Source: Methylobacterium soli
GTDB lineage: Bacteria; Pseudomonadota; Alphaproteobacteria; Rhizobiales; Beijerinckiaceae
Direction: 5' to 3'
Length of the DNA: 64,000 nucleotides
Assembly: GCF_008806385.1 (NCBI RefSeq)
Contig: NZ_VZZK01000016.1
Span: forward strand, 62,001-126,000
The translations under genes and the position numbers were made by a program. Positions 34,107-42,596 of the stretch are shown in pieces. The notes beneath the pieces were generated by a model, which was given only the letters and a program-made list of their open reading frames with translations, was not told the origin of the DNA and did no database searches. Position 1 is the stretch's first letter. Every line of letters begins with the position of its first letter.

Positions 34107-34514
34107 CTAGCCGACCCCGAGCTGGCGGGCCACGCGCACGATCGCGGAGGGGCGGTAGGGCTTCATCACCAGGACGCTCGCGCTCACCTGCCGGGGCGCC
34201 TCGGCGCTGTAGCCCGTGACGTAGATCACCGGCAGGGCCGGGTTCCGGGCGCGGGCGCGCTCGGCGAGGTCCCAGCCGTCGAGGCGGCCGGGCAGGCGGA
34301 TGTCGGTGAACAGGAGGTCGATCCCGGTCCCGGCCCCGAGGATCCCGTCCGCCTCCTCGGCGCTCGCCGCGCAGAGCACGCGGAACCCCGCATCCGTCAG
34401 CTCGGCCGCCACCACGTCGAGGAGCATGGCCTCGTCCTCGACCACCAGGATTGTCGGCCCGGCCGCCGCCCGGGCGGGTCCGGAGGTCTCCCGCATCGCG
34501 TCCCCGCTCCCCAT
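34107..34514 (-). CDS. single-domain response regulator
   Basis: 135 residues, a CheY-like receiver: acidic pair VVEDEAM, phospho-acceptor Asp in FTDIRLPGRLDG, VIYVTGY (Thr) and MKPYRPS (Lys). No output domain, so it either acts through protein contacts or passes phosphate on. The ATG start shares one base with the TGA stop of the kinase (TGATG), which indicates translational coupling and makes the kinase its cognate partner. Confidence 0.87.
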   Translation of the reverse strand: MGSGDAMRETSGPARAAAGPTILVVEDEAMLLDVVAAELTDAGFRVLCAASAEEADGILGAGTGIDLLFTDIRLPGRLDGWDLAERARARNPALPVIYVTGYSAEAPRQVSASVLVMKPYRPSAIVRVARQLGVG

Positions 34515-35773
34515 CACGCGGCACCGCCCGCGAGCGCGAGGTTCGGCTGCCAGGTTCGCGCCGCCTCCGCCGCCGGCGCGGGGAGCCGCGCCGGGAAGCA
34601 GAGCCGCACGACGGTGCCCCCGGAGGGCCCGATCACGATGGCGGCGGCCCCGCCCGATTGCTCGGCGAAGCCGAAGACCTGGCTGAGGCCGAGGCCCGTG
34701 CCCTGGCCGAGGGGCTTCGTGGTGAAGAACGGCTCGAAGGCGCGCGCCGCCACCTCGGGCGACATGCCGGCCCCGGTATCGCCGACCTCGACCGCGACGC
34801 CGCCGGCCGCCCCGCCCGCGAGGCTCCCCTCCTCCGGCCGCAGGCGGCGCGTCGCCAGGGTGAGGACGCCGCCCCCCGGCATGGCGTCGCGGGCGTTGAC
34901 CGCGAGGTTGAGGATCGCGTTCTCGAACTGGTTCACGTCGAGATGGACCCGCGGCAGGTCCGGCGCGAGGGCGAGGCGCAGGCGGATCTGCGCCCCGATC
35001 GTGCCCCGCAGCAGCTCCGCGAAGGCCTCGATCCGGGCGTTGAGGTCGGTCTCCTCCGGCGAGAGGGGATGCTTGCGGGCGAAGGCCAGGAGCTTGTGGG
35101 TGACGGATGCCGCGCGCTCCGCCCCCGTCATGGCGTCGCGCACGGGTTCGAGGAGGCGGCTGCCCGCCGGCAGGCCCCGCTCCACCCGCTCGAGATTGGC
35201 CAGGACGACGTTGAGGAAGTTGTTGAAGTCGTGGGCGACGCCCCCCGTGAGCTGGCCGATCGATTCCATCTTCTGGGACTGGCGCAGCAGCGCCTCGGTG
35301 CGCTGGCGCTCGGCATTGGCCTGCTCGAGGGCCGCGAGCGCCGCGTCGCGCTCGGCCACCCGGGCCTCGAGCTGGGCGTTGGCCTGGCTCAGCTGGCGGG
35401 GCGAGGGCAGCGCCAGGGCCCGCGGCATCAGCTGCCAGAGGGCGATGGCGGTGGCCACCGAGGCGAGGGCCGTCACGGCCTTGATCAGGGCCTCGGCCCC
35501 GTAATCGGGCACCCAGAGGGTCCAGATCGCGAACAGGTGGGTGGTGCCGCAGGCCAGGATGAAGACCGCGAAGGACCAGAACATCCAGCCGTACACGACG
35601 TCGCGCCGGCGCCAGACGAAGTAGGCGAGCGCGCCCGGAATCGTGAAATACGCGAAGGCGATCAGCGCATCGGAGATGACGTGGGTCCAGATCAGCTCCG
35701 GGCGCCACAGCAAACAGATGCCGTGGGGCGCGAGGGAATCGGATTCCCAGAGACGTCGCAGGAAATCGAGCAT
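34514..35773 (-). CDS. histidine kinase with ethylene-receptor-type N-terminal domain
   Basis: 419 residues. Three transmembrane helices at the N-terminus read HVISDALIAFAYFTIP and, later, FAVFILACGTTHLFAIW. This aligns with plant ETR1 with a constant offset of ten: Asp35, Tyr42, Ile45, Pro46, Ile72, Cys75 and His79 correspond to ETR1 Asp25, Tyr32, Ile35, Pro36, Ile62, Cys65 and His69, the residues needed for copper and ethylene binding. A coiled coil (about 125-165), HisKA with His181 (GGVAHDFNN) and an HATPase_c domain (NLAVNARDAMP, DTGAGM, GQGTGLGLS) follow. No PAS or GAF domain. Coupled to the downstream response regulator. Start M at 35773; a further upstream in-frame Met at 35809 is possible. 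Ethylene sensing is inference from residue conservation. Confidence 0.85.
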   Translation of the reverse strand: MLDFLRRLWESDSLAPHGICLLWRPELIWTHVISDALIAFAYFTIPGALAYFVWRRRDVVYGWMFWSFAVFILACGTTHLFAIWTLWVPDYGAEALIKAVTALASVATAIALWQLMPRALALPSPRQLSQANAQLEARVAERDAALAALEQANAERQRTEALLRQSQKMESIGQLTGGVAHDFNNFLNVVLANLERVERGLPAGSRLLEPVRDAMTGAERAASVTHKLLAFARKHPLSPEETDLNARIEAFAELLRGTIGAQIRLRLALAPDLPRVHLDVNQFENAILNLAVNARDAMPGGGVLTLATRRLRPEEGSLAGGAAGGVAVEVGDTGAGMSPEVAARAFEPFFTTKPLGQGTGLGLSQVFGFAEQSGGAAAIVIGPSGGTVVRLCFPARLPAPAAEAARTWQPNLALAGGAA

Positions 35774-36470
35774 AGGCCTCCGCTCCTGGCTCGGCACCAT
35801 AGCGTACATTGAGGACTATCGGCGGTTCCTTTGCAATGCAGGCCCTGCCGAGATCTGACCGGGCGCGCGGGAATCCGATGTCCCGGGCGTGACGCCCCGG
35901 AGCCCAGCGCGCCGATACGCCGGCAGGCGGCGAAAACCTGCGGCGAAACTCTGCGGCGAAACTCTGCCGTGACGATCAGGCCGGCCCGGGTCGGGGACGG
36001 TCAAGCCGCGTGCGGGCCGAGCCAGTCTGGGGGCGGGTTCAGGCTCGGCCCGCCGGCCGCGCCGGCCCGCGCTGGGAGCGGATGGCCACGGCAAGGCCAG
36101 CATCGGGCCCGCGTTTTTCTGGATGATTGCTGACTTGGCCGAACCACCCGGCCGAACCACCCGGCCACTCCCCCTTTCGCGCCGGGCCCTAAGCCGTTTG
36201 AGGCCCTGGATCGCGGGGCCCCGCGGGATTTCAATGGGGGCCGGACCCGTGAGGCGTCGCCGGCTTCCCGGGGACCGGGTCCGGCGGCGCGGGAGCGGGA
36301 GCTTCGCTCACCCGCGCCGCCGGACCGCGCGGCACGGATCCGCCTCCCCCGCCACGAGACCGCCGATCCCGCCGCCTCCGCGCGGGCGCCGCGAACCGGA
36401 CGCCGCTTTTCTCGCGCCGAGATGGTAACGGGCGTGCAGATCCCCCGCCACGCCACCGCGACGCCCCCTC
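35774..36470. other. gene-free gap, about 700 bp
   Basis: Open frames here lack codon bias, motifs or ribosome binding sites. Short repeats are present: three 13-bp units around GCGGCGAAACTCT (about 35927-35966) and a 12-bp CCGAACCACCCGG duplication (about 36139-36165). It separates the divergent kinase and membrane protein. Confidence 0.5.
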
Positions 36471-37298
36471 ATGCTGACCACCGCCCTCCTCTCGGCGCCC
36501 TGGGTGGCGCCCCTCGTCCGGGCCGTCACGACCGGCCTCATCGTCGTGCTGGCCTCCGCCGTCGCGGAAGCCGCCGGGCCGTTCTGGGGGGCGCTCGTGA
36601 TCAGCCTGCCGGTGACGGCGGGGCCCGCCTACGTCTTCATGGCCCTGGAGCACGATGCGGGCTTCATCGCCGGGGCGGCGCTCAACGGCTTCGCGGCCAA
36701 TGCGGCGACGGGGGCGTTCCTGATCGTCTATGCCCGGCGCGGGCCCAGGGGCTCGCTGCCCGGCGCCTTCGGGGCCGCCCTGGCGACCTGGCTGGTCTCG
36801 GCCCTCGCCATCGCGCAGCTGGCCTGGACGCCGCTGACGGCCTTCCTGCTGAACGGCGCCGTCTACGGGGCGGGGCTCGTCCTGTGCCGGGCCCGGGTGC
36901 GGCCGAGCTACGCCCCGAGCCCCGTGGCCCGGCGGCGCTGGCTCGATCTTCTGGTCCGGGCCGTCGCCGTCGCCCTGTTCGTCACGGGCGTGCTCGCGGT
37001 GAGCGCGGTGCTCAGCCCGGCCCGGACGGGGGTGATCGCGGCCTTCCCGATGGCCCTCAGCTGCACCATCGTGATCCTGCATCCCCGCGTCGGCGGGGCC
37101 GCCACGGCCCATCTCGCCAGCACGGCGATCCGGGGCGTGTTCGGCTTCGGCCTGACGCTCCTGACCCTGCATCTCCTGGCGGAGAGCCGGGGCGTCGCGA
37201 CGGGCCTGGTCTCGGCACTCCTCGTCTCCCTCGCCTGGTCGGCGGGATTGCTCGGGGTGCAGCGGCTGCGGATGCGGCGCCCGCCGGCGGGCTGGTAA
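36471..37298 (+). CDS. multi-pass membrane protein, 275 aa
   Basis: Eight or so hydrophobic helices covering nearly the whole sequence (LIVVLASAVAEAAGPFWGALVISLPVTAGPAYVFMAL; AVALFVTGVLAVSAVLS). No transporter family signature recognised; it resembles uncharacterised integral membrane proteins of Rhizobiales. Codon use is normal for the chromosome. Function unknown. Confidence 0.7.
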   Translation: MLTTALLSAPWVAPLVRAVTTGLIVVLASAVAEAAGPFWGALVISLPVTAGPAYVFMALEHDAGFIAGAALNGFAANAATGAFLIVYARRGPRGSLPGAFGAALATWLVSALAIAQLAWTPLTAFLLNGAVYGAGLVLCRARVRPSYAPSPVARRRWLDLLVRAVAVALFVTGVLAVSAVLSPARTGVIAAFPMALSCTIVILHPRVGGAATAHLASTAIRGVFGFGLTLLTLHLLAESRGVATGLVSALLVSLAWSAGLLGVQRLRMRRPPAGW

Positions 37299-37369
37299 GC
37301 GGAGCGATGCTTGGGCCGATCCGCGCAGCGATGCTTGGCCCGATCAGCGGAGCGATGAGCGGGCCTCAC
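37298..37369. repeat. 24-bp tandem repeat, three copies, between two gene ends
   Basis: Units AGCGGAGCGATGCTTGG... at 37298, 37322 and 37346, running from the stop of the membrane protein to the stop of the aminotransferase remnant; the third copy is diverged. Confidence 0.8.
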
Positions 37370-37760
37370 GGCGCGGCCGCCGCCCGCTCGCTCCGGAGCG
37401 CCGCGAGGCAGCGGTCGAGGTCGGCCTCGTGCGCGAAGAAGCCTCGTGCGCGAAGAGGCCTCGTTCGCGAAGAGGCCTCGTGCGCGAAGACATGCGGGCT
37501 GAGAGGCAAGGCCCCGAGCCGCTCGCCGACGAAGACGCCCCGCGCCCGCAGCCGCGCGACGCGCCCCTCCGGGATCCCGCCGGGCCAGCGCAGGCCGAGG
37601 ATGTGGGGCGCGCGGCCGGCGCGCGGCGCCATCCCGAGCGCCGCGGCCCCCTCGGCGAGGCGGTCGGTGAGGGCGCGCAGGCGCGCCGCCACCGCGGGCA
37701 CGCCCCAGCCGGCGATGAGTTCCAGCGGGGGGATCCGGGCGGGCCGAGGGGATCGCCAGG
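37366..37760 (-). pseudogene. class V aminotransferase C-terminal remnant
   Basis: The frame reads LELIAGWGVPAVAARLRAL, RAPHILGLRWPGGIPEGR and LRARGVFVGERLGALPLSPHVF, then an ending ADLDRCLAALRSE: the C-terminal subdomain of a kynureninase/selenocysteine lyase-like PLP enzyme. The PLP-lysine domain (about 250 residues) is absent; upstream DNA is the LysR promoter region. The HVFAHEADLDR motif is split by an in-frame 17-bp x 3 expansion (51 bp). Not functional. Confidence 0.65.
37424..37491. repeat. 17-bp tandem repeat, four copies
   Basis: GCCTCGTGCGCGAAGA followed by one variable base, at 37424, 37441, 37458 and 37475. Inserted in the aminotransferase remnant. Confidence 0.9.
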
Positions 37761-37946
37761 ATGGCGGCCGGGATCAGGCGGCGTGCGAACACGCGCCGGG
37801 CAGGATAGACCGGGATGCCGGCTTGCGGGGAGGCGCGGGCAGGCGGCAAGGCAAGAGCGGCAAGGCAAGCGCGGCAAGAGGAGCGCGGCAAGGGGAGCGC
37901 TGCCGGGGCGGGCGCGCGGACCATCGCGGCAGCGGGGGGGGGCATC

Positions 37947-38927
37947 ATGGAGCTCAAATGGCTCGAGGACTTCGCCAGCCTCGCCCGGACCGGCAGCTTC
38001 TCGCGCTCCGCCGAGGAGCGGCACGTCACCCAATCCGCCTTCAGCCGCCGCATCCGGGCCCTCGAGACCTGGCTCGGCGTCGCCCTGATCGACCGCAGCA
38101 CCTACCCGACCACCCTGACGGCGGCGGGGCGGGATTTTCGCGAGACGGCCGAGGAGGCCGCCCGGATGCTCCATGCCGGCCGCGCCGCCCTCCGGGCGAG
38201 CGCGGGCCCGGGCCGGCAGACGGTCGCGGTGGCGGCGCTCCACACCCTCGCCCTCACGGTCTTCCCGGGCTGGTTCCGGGAGATCCAGGCGCGGACCGGC
38301 CCCCTCGGCAGCCGGCTGCTGCCCGACGACTTCCACACCTGCCTCCAGGCCCTGGCCGAGGGCGGCTACGATTTCCTGCTCACCTTCGCGCATCCGAGCG
38401 TGCCGATCCTGCTCGACCCCGGCGCCTTCCCGCACCGGGTGATCGGGCGCGACAGCCTGGTCGCGGTCCGGCCCGCCGGGCTGCCCGGCGCGGCGCCCCT
38501 GCCCCGGCTCGGCTACCCGCCGGCCTCCTTCCTCGGCCGGGTCGTCGCCGCGCAGGCGGAGGGACCCGGGGACCCGCCGGGGGATGCCCCCGTGGGCCTC
38601 GCCCATGTCAACGAGAACGCCATGGCGGAGGCGCTGAAGTTCATGGTCCTCGAAGGGCACGGCTCGGCCTGGCTGCCCCGCAGCCTCGTGGCGCGGGAGC
38701 TGTCCGAGGGCCGCCTCGTGGCCACGGGCGGGGAGACCGCCCTCGCGGTGCGCCTCTACCGCAATGCCGGGCATCGCCGCGGCGCCGTGGCGGCCCTCTG
38801 GGAGGCGGCGTGTGCCCTCGCGGCGACGGCGGATGCCGTCGCGGGGACGGCGGATGCCCTCGCGGCGGAGACGGACGCCCCCGCGGCGGAGACGGATGGG
38901 GTCCGAGGCCGGACGGACGGGCCTTGA
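37947..38927 (+). CDS. LysR-family transcriptional regulator
   Basis: 326 residues. N-terminal winged helix MELKWLEDFASLARTGSFSRSAEERHVTQSAFSRRI with the LysR helix-turn-helix, then a substrate-binding domain (about 90-300; TLALTVFPGWFREIQ, LTFAHPSVPILLD). The last 25 residues are Ala/Thr/Asp-rich repeats made by a 21-24 bp array (38826-38895). The target is unknown; the usual divergent partner is missing because the upstream gene is the aminotransferase remnant. The upstream region has short GCGGCAAGG repeats. Confidence 0.83.
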   Translation: MELKWLEDFASLARTGSFSRSAEERHVTQSAFSRRIRALETWLGVALIDRSTYPTTLTAAGRDFRETAEEAARMLHAGRAALRASAGPGRQTVAVAALHTLALTVFPGWFREIQARTGPLGSRLLPDDFHTCLQALAEGGYDFLLTFAHPSVPILLDPGAFPHRVIGRDSLVAVRPAGLPGAAPLPRLGYPPASFLGRVVAAQAEGPGDPPGDAPVGLAHVNENAMAEALKFMVLEGHGSAWLPRSLVARELSEGRLVATGGETALAVRLYRNAGHRRGAVAALWEAACALAATADAVAGTADALAAETDAPAAETDGVRGRTDGP

Positions 38928-39015
38928 GCGTCCGCGCCGCGCCGGATCCGGCGCCCCGTGCGCGCAGGACGATTCTCGGGCAGAGCCCCGGGGGTGCAAC
39001 GCCGGGAGATGCGCC

Positions 39016-39420
39016 ATGCTGGATACGGACGTGATCACCTGCTCGGTGGCGCGGGATGCGCGGGCGCTCTACGCGCTGCTCTGGCGGCCCGAGAGCTTCG
39101 CGCACTGGGCCTCGGGCCTCGGCGGCGCCCTCGCGCGCGACGACCGGGGCTGGACGGCGCAGGGTCCGGAGGGCCCCGTCCGGATCACGTTCACGCCGCA
39201 CAACGCCTTCGGGGTGATGGATCACCGGGTCGATCTCGGGGGCGGGCGCGTCGCCTGCGTGCCCCTGCGGATCGTCCCGAACCAGGCGGGCAGCACGGTG
39301 ATGCTGACCCTGTTCCGGCAGCCCGGCACGAGCCCCGCGCGTTTCGCCGCGGATGCCGCCTGGGTCCGGCGCGACCTCGCATCCCTCAAGGCCTTCGCGG
39401 AGGGCGCGCTGGCGCCCTGA
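39016..39420 (+). CDS. SRPBCC/polyketide cyclase-like small protein
   Basis: 134 residues with the pattern of START/SRPBCC helix-grip proteins: DVITCSVARDARALYALLWRPESFAHWASG at the N-terminus, beta strands in the middle (PVRITFTPHNAFGVMDHRVDL) and a C-terminal helix (VRRDLASLKAFAEGAL). These bind hydrophobic ligands. GGGAG precedes ATG 39016. The ligand is unknown. Confidence 0.65.
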   Translation: MLDTDVITCSVARDARALYALLWRPESFAHWASGLGGALARDDRGWTAQGPEGPVRITFTPHNAFGVMDHRVDLGGGRVACVPLRIVPNQAGSTVMLTLFRQPGTSPARFAADAAWVRRDLASLKAFAEGALAP

Positions 39421-39623
39421 CCGCGCCGGCGCCGATCGTCAAGGCCGCCGTCCCGCCTGCCTGGCCCGCCTGCCTTGGCCCGCCGCAAATCCGTCCGCGG
39501 TCCGGCCCATCCGCGAAACGCCCCCGCATCCGAGGCGATGCGGAATCGGACTGGGCCGGACCGAGACGGCATTGGCCGCCCGCCCCCGCACCCGGCACCC
39601 TCGCGGGCGACAGGAGAGGCGCG

Positions 39624-40445
39624 ATGCTCGGTGTTCTCGGCGGGATGGGTCCGATGGCGACGGTGGATTTCATGGGCAAGGTGGTGCGCAACACCCCGGC
39701 GGCCCGCGACCAGGAGCACATCCCGATGATCGTGAGCTCGGCCGTCCGGATCCCGGACCGGACGGAGGCGATCCTGGGCCGGGGGCCCGATCCCGTCCCG
39801 GCCCTGCGCGCGGCCCTGCGCCAGCTCGAGGCCGCGGGGGCGACCCGCATCGCGATCCCGTGCAACACCGCCCATCACTGGCACGGGGCCCTCCAGGCCG
39901 GGACGGCCCTGCCGATCCTCCACATCGTGGACGCGGTGGCGGCCGTCCTGCTCGCGCCGGGGACGCGCCCCGGGCCAGTCGGCCTCCTGGCGACGCGCGG
40001 CACCCTGGCGGCCGGCCTCTATCCCGAGCGCCTCGCCCGCCACGGGCTCGCCTGCCGGGTGCCGGACGCGGCCGGGCAGGAGGCGGTGACGCGGGCGGTG
40101 CGGCTGGTGAAGGCCGGGGCGGTCGCGGAGGCGGCTGGGCTCCTGCGCGCCGAGGCCGCGGCGCTGGCGGCGGCGGGCTGCGCGCAGGTGGTGATGGCCT
40201 GCACCGAGATCCCGATCGCCCTCGCGGCCCCCGAGGACAGGTGCCGCTGGTCCCTGGTGGATGCCACCGAGGCGCTGGCCAGGGCCTGCGTGGCGGCCTT
40301 CTGGCCGGGCCGAAGCCCGGTGCCGGGCCGAAGCCCGGTGCCGGGCCTGAACCCGGTGCCGGGCCTGAACCCGGTGCCGGCCTTGAGCCCGGCGGTCCGG
40401 GGATGCGGGGCTGGCTCCGGGCCCTACCGGTCCGCCAGGGCGTAG
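39624..40445 (+). CDS. aspartate/glutamate racemase family protein
   Basis: 273 residues. MLGVLGGMGPMATVDFMGKV opens the family, with catalytic cysteines Cys80 (IAIPCNTAHHW) and Cys193 (VVMACTEIPIAL). Interconverts L- and D-aspartate or another amino acid; YgeA-like broad-specificity relatives exist. The last 45 residues are a non-family tail of GRSPVP/GLNPVP hexapeptides derived from an 18-bp array, overlapping the convergent HARE-HTH gene by 22 bp. Confidence 0.82.
   Translation: MLGVLGGMGPMATVDFMGKVVRNTPAARDQEHIPMIVSSAVRIPDRTEAILGRGPDPVPALRAALRQLEAAGATRIAIPCNTAHHWHGALQAGTALPILHIVDAVAAVLLAPGTRPGPVGLLATRGTLAAGLYPERLARHGLACRVPDAAGQEAVTRAVRLVKAGAVAEAAGLLRAEAAALAAAGCAQVVMACTEIPIALAAPEDRCRWSLVDATEALARACVAAFWPGRSPVPGRSPVPGLNPVPGLNPVPALSPAVRGCGAGSGPYRSARA
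40305..40394. repeat. 18-bp tandem repeat, five copies, in racemase 3' end
   Basis: CCGGGCCGAAGCCCGGTG twice, CCGGGCCTGAACCCGGTG twice, then a diverged copy. Each unit is itself an inverted repeat. It extends the racemase by repeated hexapeptides. Confidence 0.9.
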
Positions 40446-41047
40446 ACCGCGTCCCCCATGCGGCGGACCGGGCCGCCGGGGCCGGAGCGCTTCCACAGGC
40501 GGGTGTTGAGGGCCGCCACCGGGTCCTGGCCCGGCAGGGTGAAGCCCTGGGCGGCGAGCCGCTCCAGGATCTCGCCCGCATGGAGCGGCCGGCCGGCCGC
40601 CTCCAGCACGCCGATGGCCGCCTCGATCACCGCCCGGCCGTAGCGGCGGGCCGCGACGGGGTCGTCCTCGAAGGCCACGGGTGGGACCGGAAGCTGCGAG
40701 ACCGGGATCTGCGAGACCTGGAATTGGGGGCCCGGGGATTGCGGGGCCGGCCCAGCCGCGCCCGGGCTCGGGCGCAGGGGCGCGGGCGCCGCCCAGGGCT
40801 GCGGCGGAAGCGCCGCCTCGCCCGGCGCCGGATGGGGCCGCGGCCCGGACCCGGAGAGCGGGGGCCTTGCGGGCGGATCGTCCGCTGGATCGGGCCTGGG
40901 CTCCGGGGCGGCCCCGAGCCTGGGTTCCCCGAGGCGCCGGCCGAGCTCGCGGTAGAGGGTGAGATCGGCGATCTCGCGGTCGAGGGCCTCGCGGCGCCGG
41001 CGCAGGGCGGCGAGGCGCGCCTCGATCTCGGCTTCCGACGGGAACAT
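40424..41047 (-). CDS. coiled-coil/HARE-HTH protein next to repA
   Basis: 207 residues. N-terminal coiled coil (EAEIEARLAALRRRREALDREIADL), a disordered Pro-rich middle with a 15-bp repeat-derived QVSQIPVSQLPV segment, and a C-terminal winged helix of HARE-HTH type (GVLEAAGRPLHAGEILERLAAQGFTLPGQ, ALNTRLWKR, MGDAVYAL). HARE-HTH domains connect DNA-binding proteins to chromatin and restriction factors. It follows repA on the same strand with a 161-bp gap holding a 9-bp inverted repeat (41162-41194). Involvement in control of repA or partition is possible, not shown. Confidence 0.68.
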   Translation of the reverse strand: MFPSEAEIEARLAALRRRREALDREIADLTLYRELGRRLGEPRLGAAPEPRPDPADDPPARPPLSGSGPRPHPAPGEAALPPQPWAAPAPLRPSPGAAGPAPQSPGPQFQVSQIPVSQLPVPPVAFEDDPVAARRYGRAVIEAAIGVLEAAGRPLHAGEILERLAAQGFTLPGQDPVAALNTRLWKRSGPGGPVRRMGDAVYALADR

Positions 41048-41161
41048 GCGGCCTCCGGAGCTTTATTCCTTGGGCCTCAAGGAATACCCGATCCTAGCGC
41101 TTCGTTCCCTCCGGCGGAAGGGTTTTGTATTCCCTCTGGAACCTTGGATTTGTTCATATGA

Positions 41162-41194
41162 ATCCCGCGGAATTCCCCTGTGAACCCGCGGGAT
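41162..41194. promoter_or_regulatory. inverted repeat between repA and HARE-HTH gene
   Basis: ATCCCGCGG (41162-41170) and CCGCGGGAT (41186-41194), 15-base loop. No T-run; could be a weak terminator after repA or an operator for the next gene. Confidence 0.45.
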
Positions 41195-41208
41195 CGTGCA
41201 TGAAGTGT

Positions 41209-42300
41209 TCAGCGGGCCGCGGCCCGTTTTCCCTCGCGTTTTCCCTGCCGCGGCGGCACCAGCAGCGCCCCGGGATCGGCGGGCTGCAGGGTCATGCCGT
41301 TGTCGTCGAGGGCGACCGGGAGCTTCGGAAACACCTCGGCGAGGTGGGCGAGATCGGCCTTGAAGGCCTGCCGGAAGCTGCGGATATTGCCGTTCTCGGC
41401 GCCGAACTGCCCGTGGAGGTTGTCCCAGGTGAGGCGCAGGGGCCGCTGCAGCGCCCGCAGGCGGTAGCCGATCCAGAACAGGAGGTCGAGCTTGCGGGCC
41501 GAGCCCGAGAAGGCCCGGGCCGCCCGGATGTCCACCGGCAGGGCGTGGCGGATCAGGTTGTCGTAGAAATCCTGGTGGAACTGCACGGTCTTCGACCAGA
41601 CGAGCCCCTCGGCGCCGTTGCCGCGCCAGAGGTCGAGGCTGCGGAAGGGCGGCACGTTGAGGGTGCTGGCCTTCGATTCCCCGTCCCAGAGGCCGATCTG
41701 CATGGTGCAGGCGGCGAGCCGGTTCAATTGCTCCTTGAACTGCCGGATGGTGCCGCGCTCGCCCCCCGTGACCGCGAAGCCCATCTCCCGCATGAAGCCC
41801 GAGAGGCTGTCGGCGACCGCGATGGTGGGGCTGCGCTGGCGCACGGCCTCGGTGCAGAGGTGCAGGAGCACCAGGCGGGCCTTGGGGCCGTAGGGCAGGC
41901 CCTGCGCCTCCATCTCGCCCGTGACGGGGCTCTTGAGGCGGCCTGCGAGGAGGCTGAGGGTGTTGCGCCCGTATTCGCGGAAGAACTCCCGGGTGTCGCC
42001 CGGATCCCGGTAGGGCAGGCCGCAGAGGGCCAGGACCGAGTGGATGTGCTGCAGGTTCTCCGGGGCCGTCGGCTCGTTCTCGATGACCTCCCGGATCGCG
42101 TCGCGGCGGCGCTGGTCGCGGCCCATGCCGGCCCGGCGGTCGGCCACGGCGCCTTGCGCCGCCCGCTCCGCGTCCCGCGCGCGCTGCCGGTGCAGGATGT
42201 GCTCGACGATGGCCCCGAACAGGAAGCCGCCGCGCGCCGCCTCGACCTCCGCCAGGAGGTCGGCGTCGTGGATGCCGGCCAGTCTGTCCTCGATCCCCAT
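41209..42300 (-). CDS. repA: plasmid-type replication initiator RepA
   Basis: 363 residues of the RepA_C family found on alphaproteobacterial plasmids: LPYGPKARLVLLHLCTEAV, SLSGFMREMGFAVTGGERGTIRQFKEQLNRL, and WSKTVQFHQDFYDNLIRHALPVD, then WIGYRLRALQRPLRLTWDNLHGQFG. Such proteins bind iterons in their own upstream origin. Here an iteron cluster lies 300-530 bp upstream, as expected. Start ATG at 42300; the frame is open further upstream but the composition there is non-coding. Expression of an intact initiator in a chromosome-like context is unexpected. Confidence 0.85.
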   Translation of the reverse strand: MGIEDRLAGIHDADLLAEVEAARGGFLFGAIVEHILHRQRARDAERAAQGAVADRRAGMGRDQRRRDAIREVIENEPTAPENLQHIHSVLALCGLPYRDPGDTREFFREYGRNTLSLLAGRLKSPVTGEMEAQGLPYGPKARLVLLHLCTEAVRQRSPTIAVADSLSGFMREMGFAVTGGERGTIRQFKEQLNRLAACTMQIGLWDGESKASTLNVPPFRSLDLWRGNGAEGLVWSKTVQFHQDFYDNLIRHALPVDIRAARAFSGSARKLDLLFWIGYRLRALQRPLRLTWDNLHGQFGAENGNIRSFRQAFKADLAHLAEVFPKLPVALDDNGMTLQPADPGALLVPPRQGKREGKRAAAR

Positions 42301-42596
42301 GCCTCGATCCTCAAGCCTCAACCCTCGTGCCTCGGTCCGCGAAGACCTGGCCCGTCGGATTCCGGGGCGGCGCCGAGGTCTCCCCTCGGGTCCCGAATGC
42401 CGCGCGCGCTCCCGCAACCGCCGGTGGTCGATCCGCCGACCGATCCTCTTGGCACGATTCGGCCCCCCGGAGTCTCGGGGACCCCGGGCCCCGGCCGGGC
42501 TTATCCCGGCAATCCCCGCTTCCCGGCCCCGGATTTCCTCAGGATTCGCCGAAGGGACGAACGGGCGGTGAGGCGGGCGCCGGCCCGCGGCCCGCA

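Noticed and set aside
36231..37172. Minus-strand frame of 313 codons
   Set aside because: Arg/Gly/Pro/Glu-rich shadow of the membrane protein on the other strand; typical of high-GC antisense frames.
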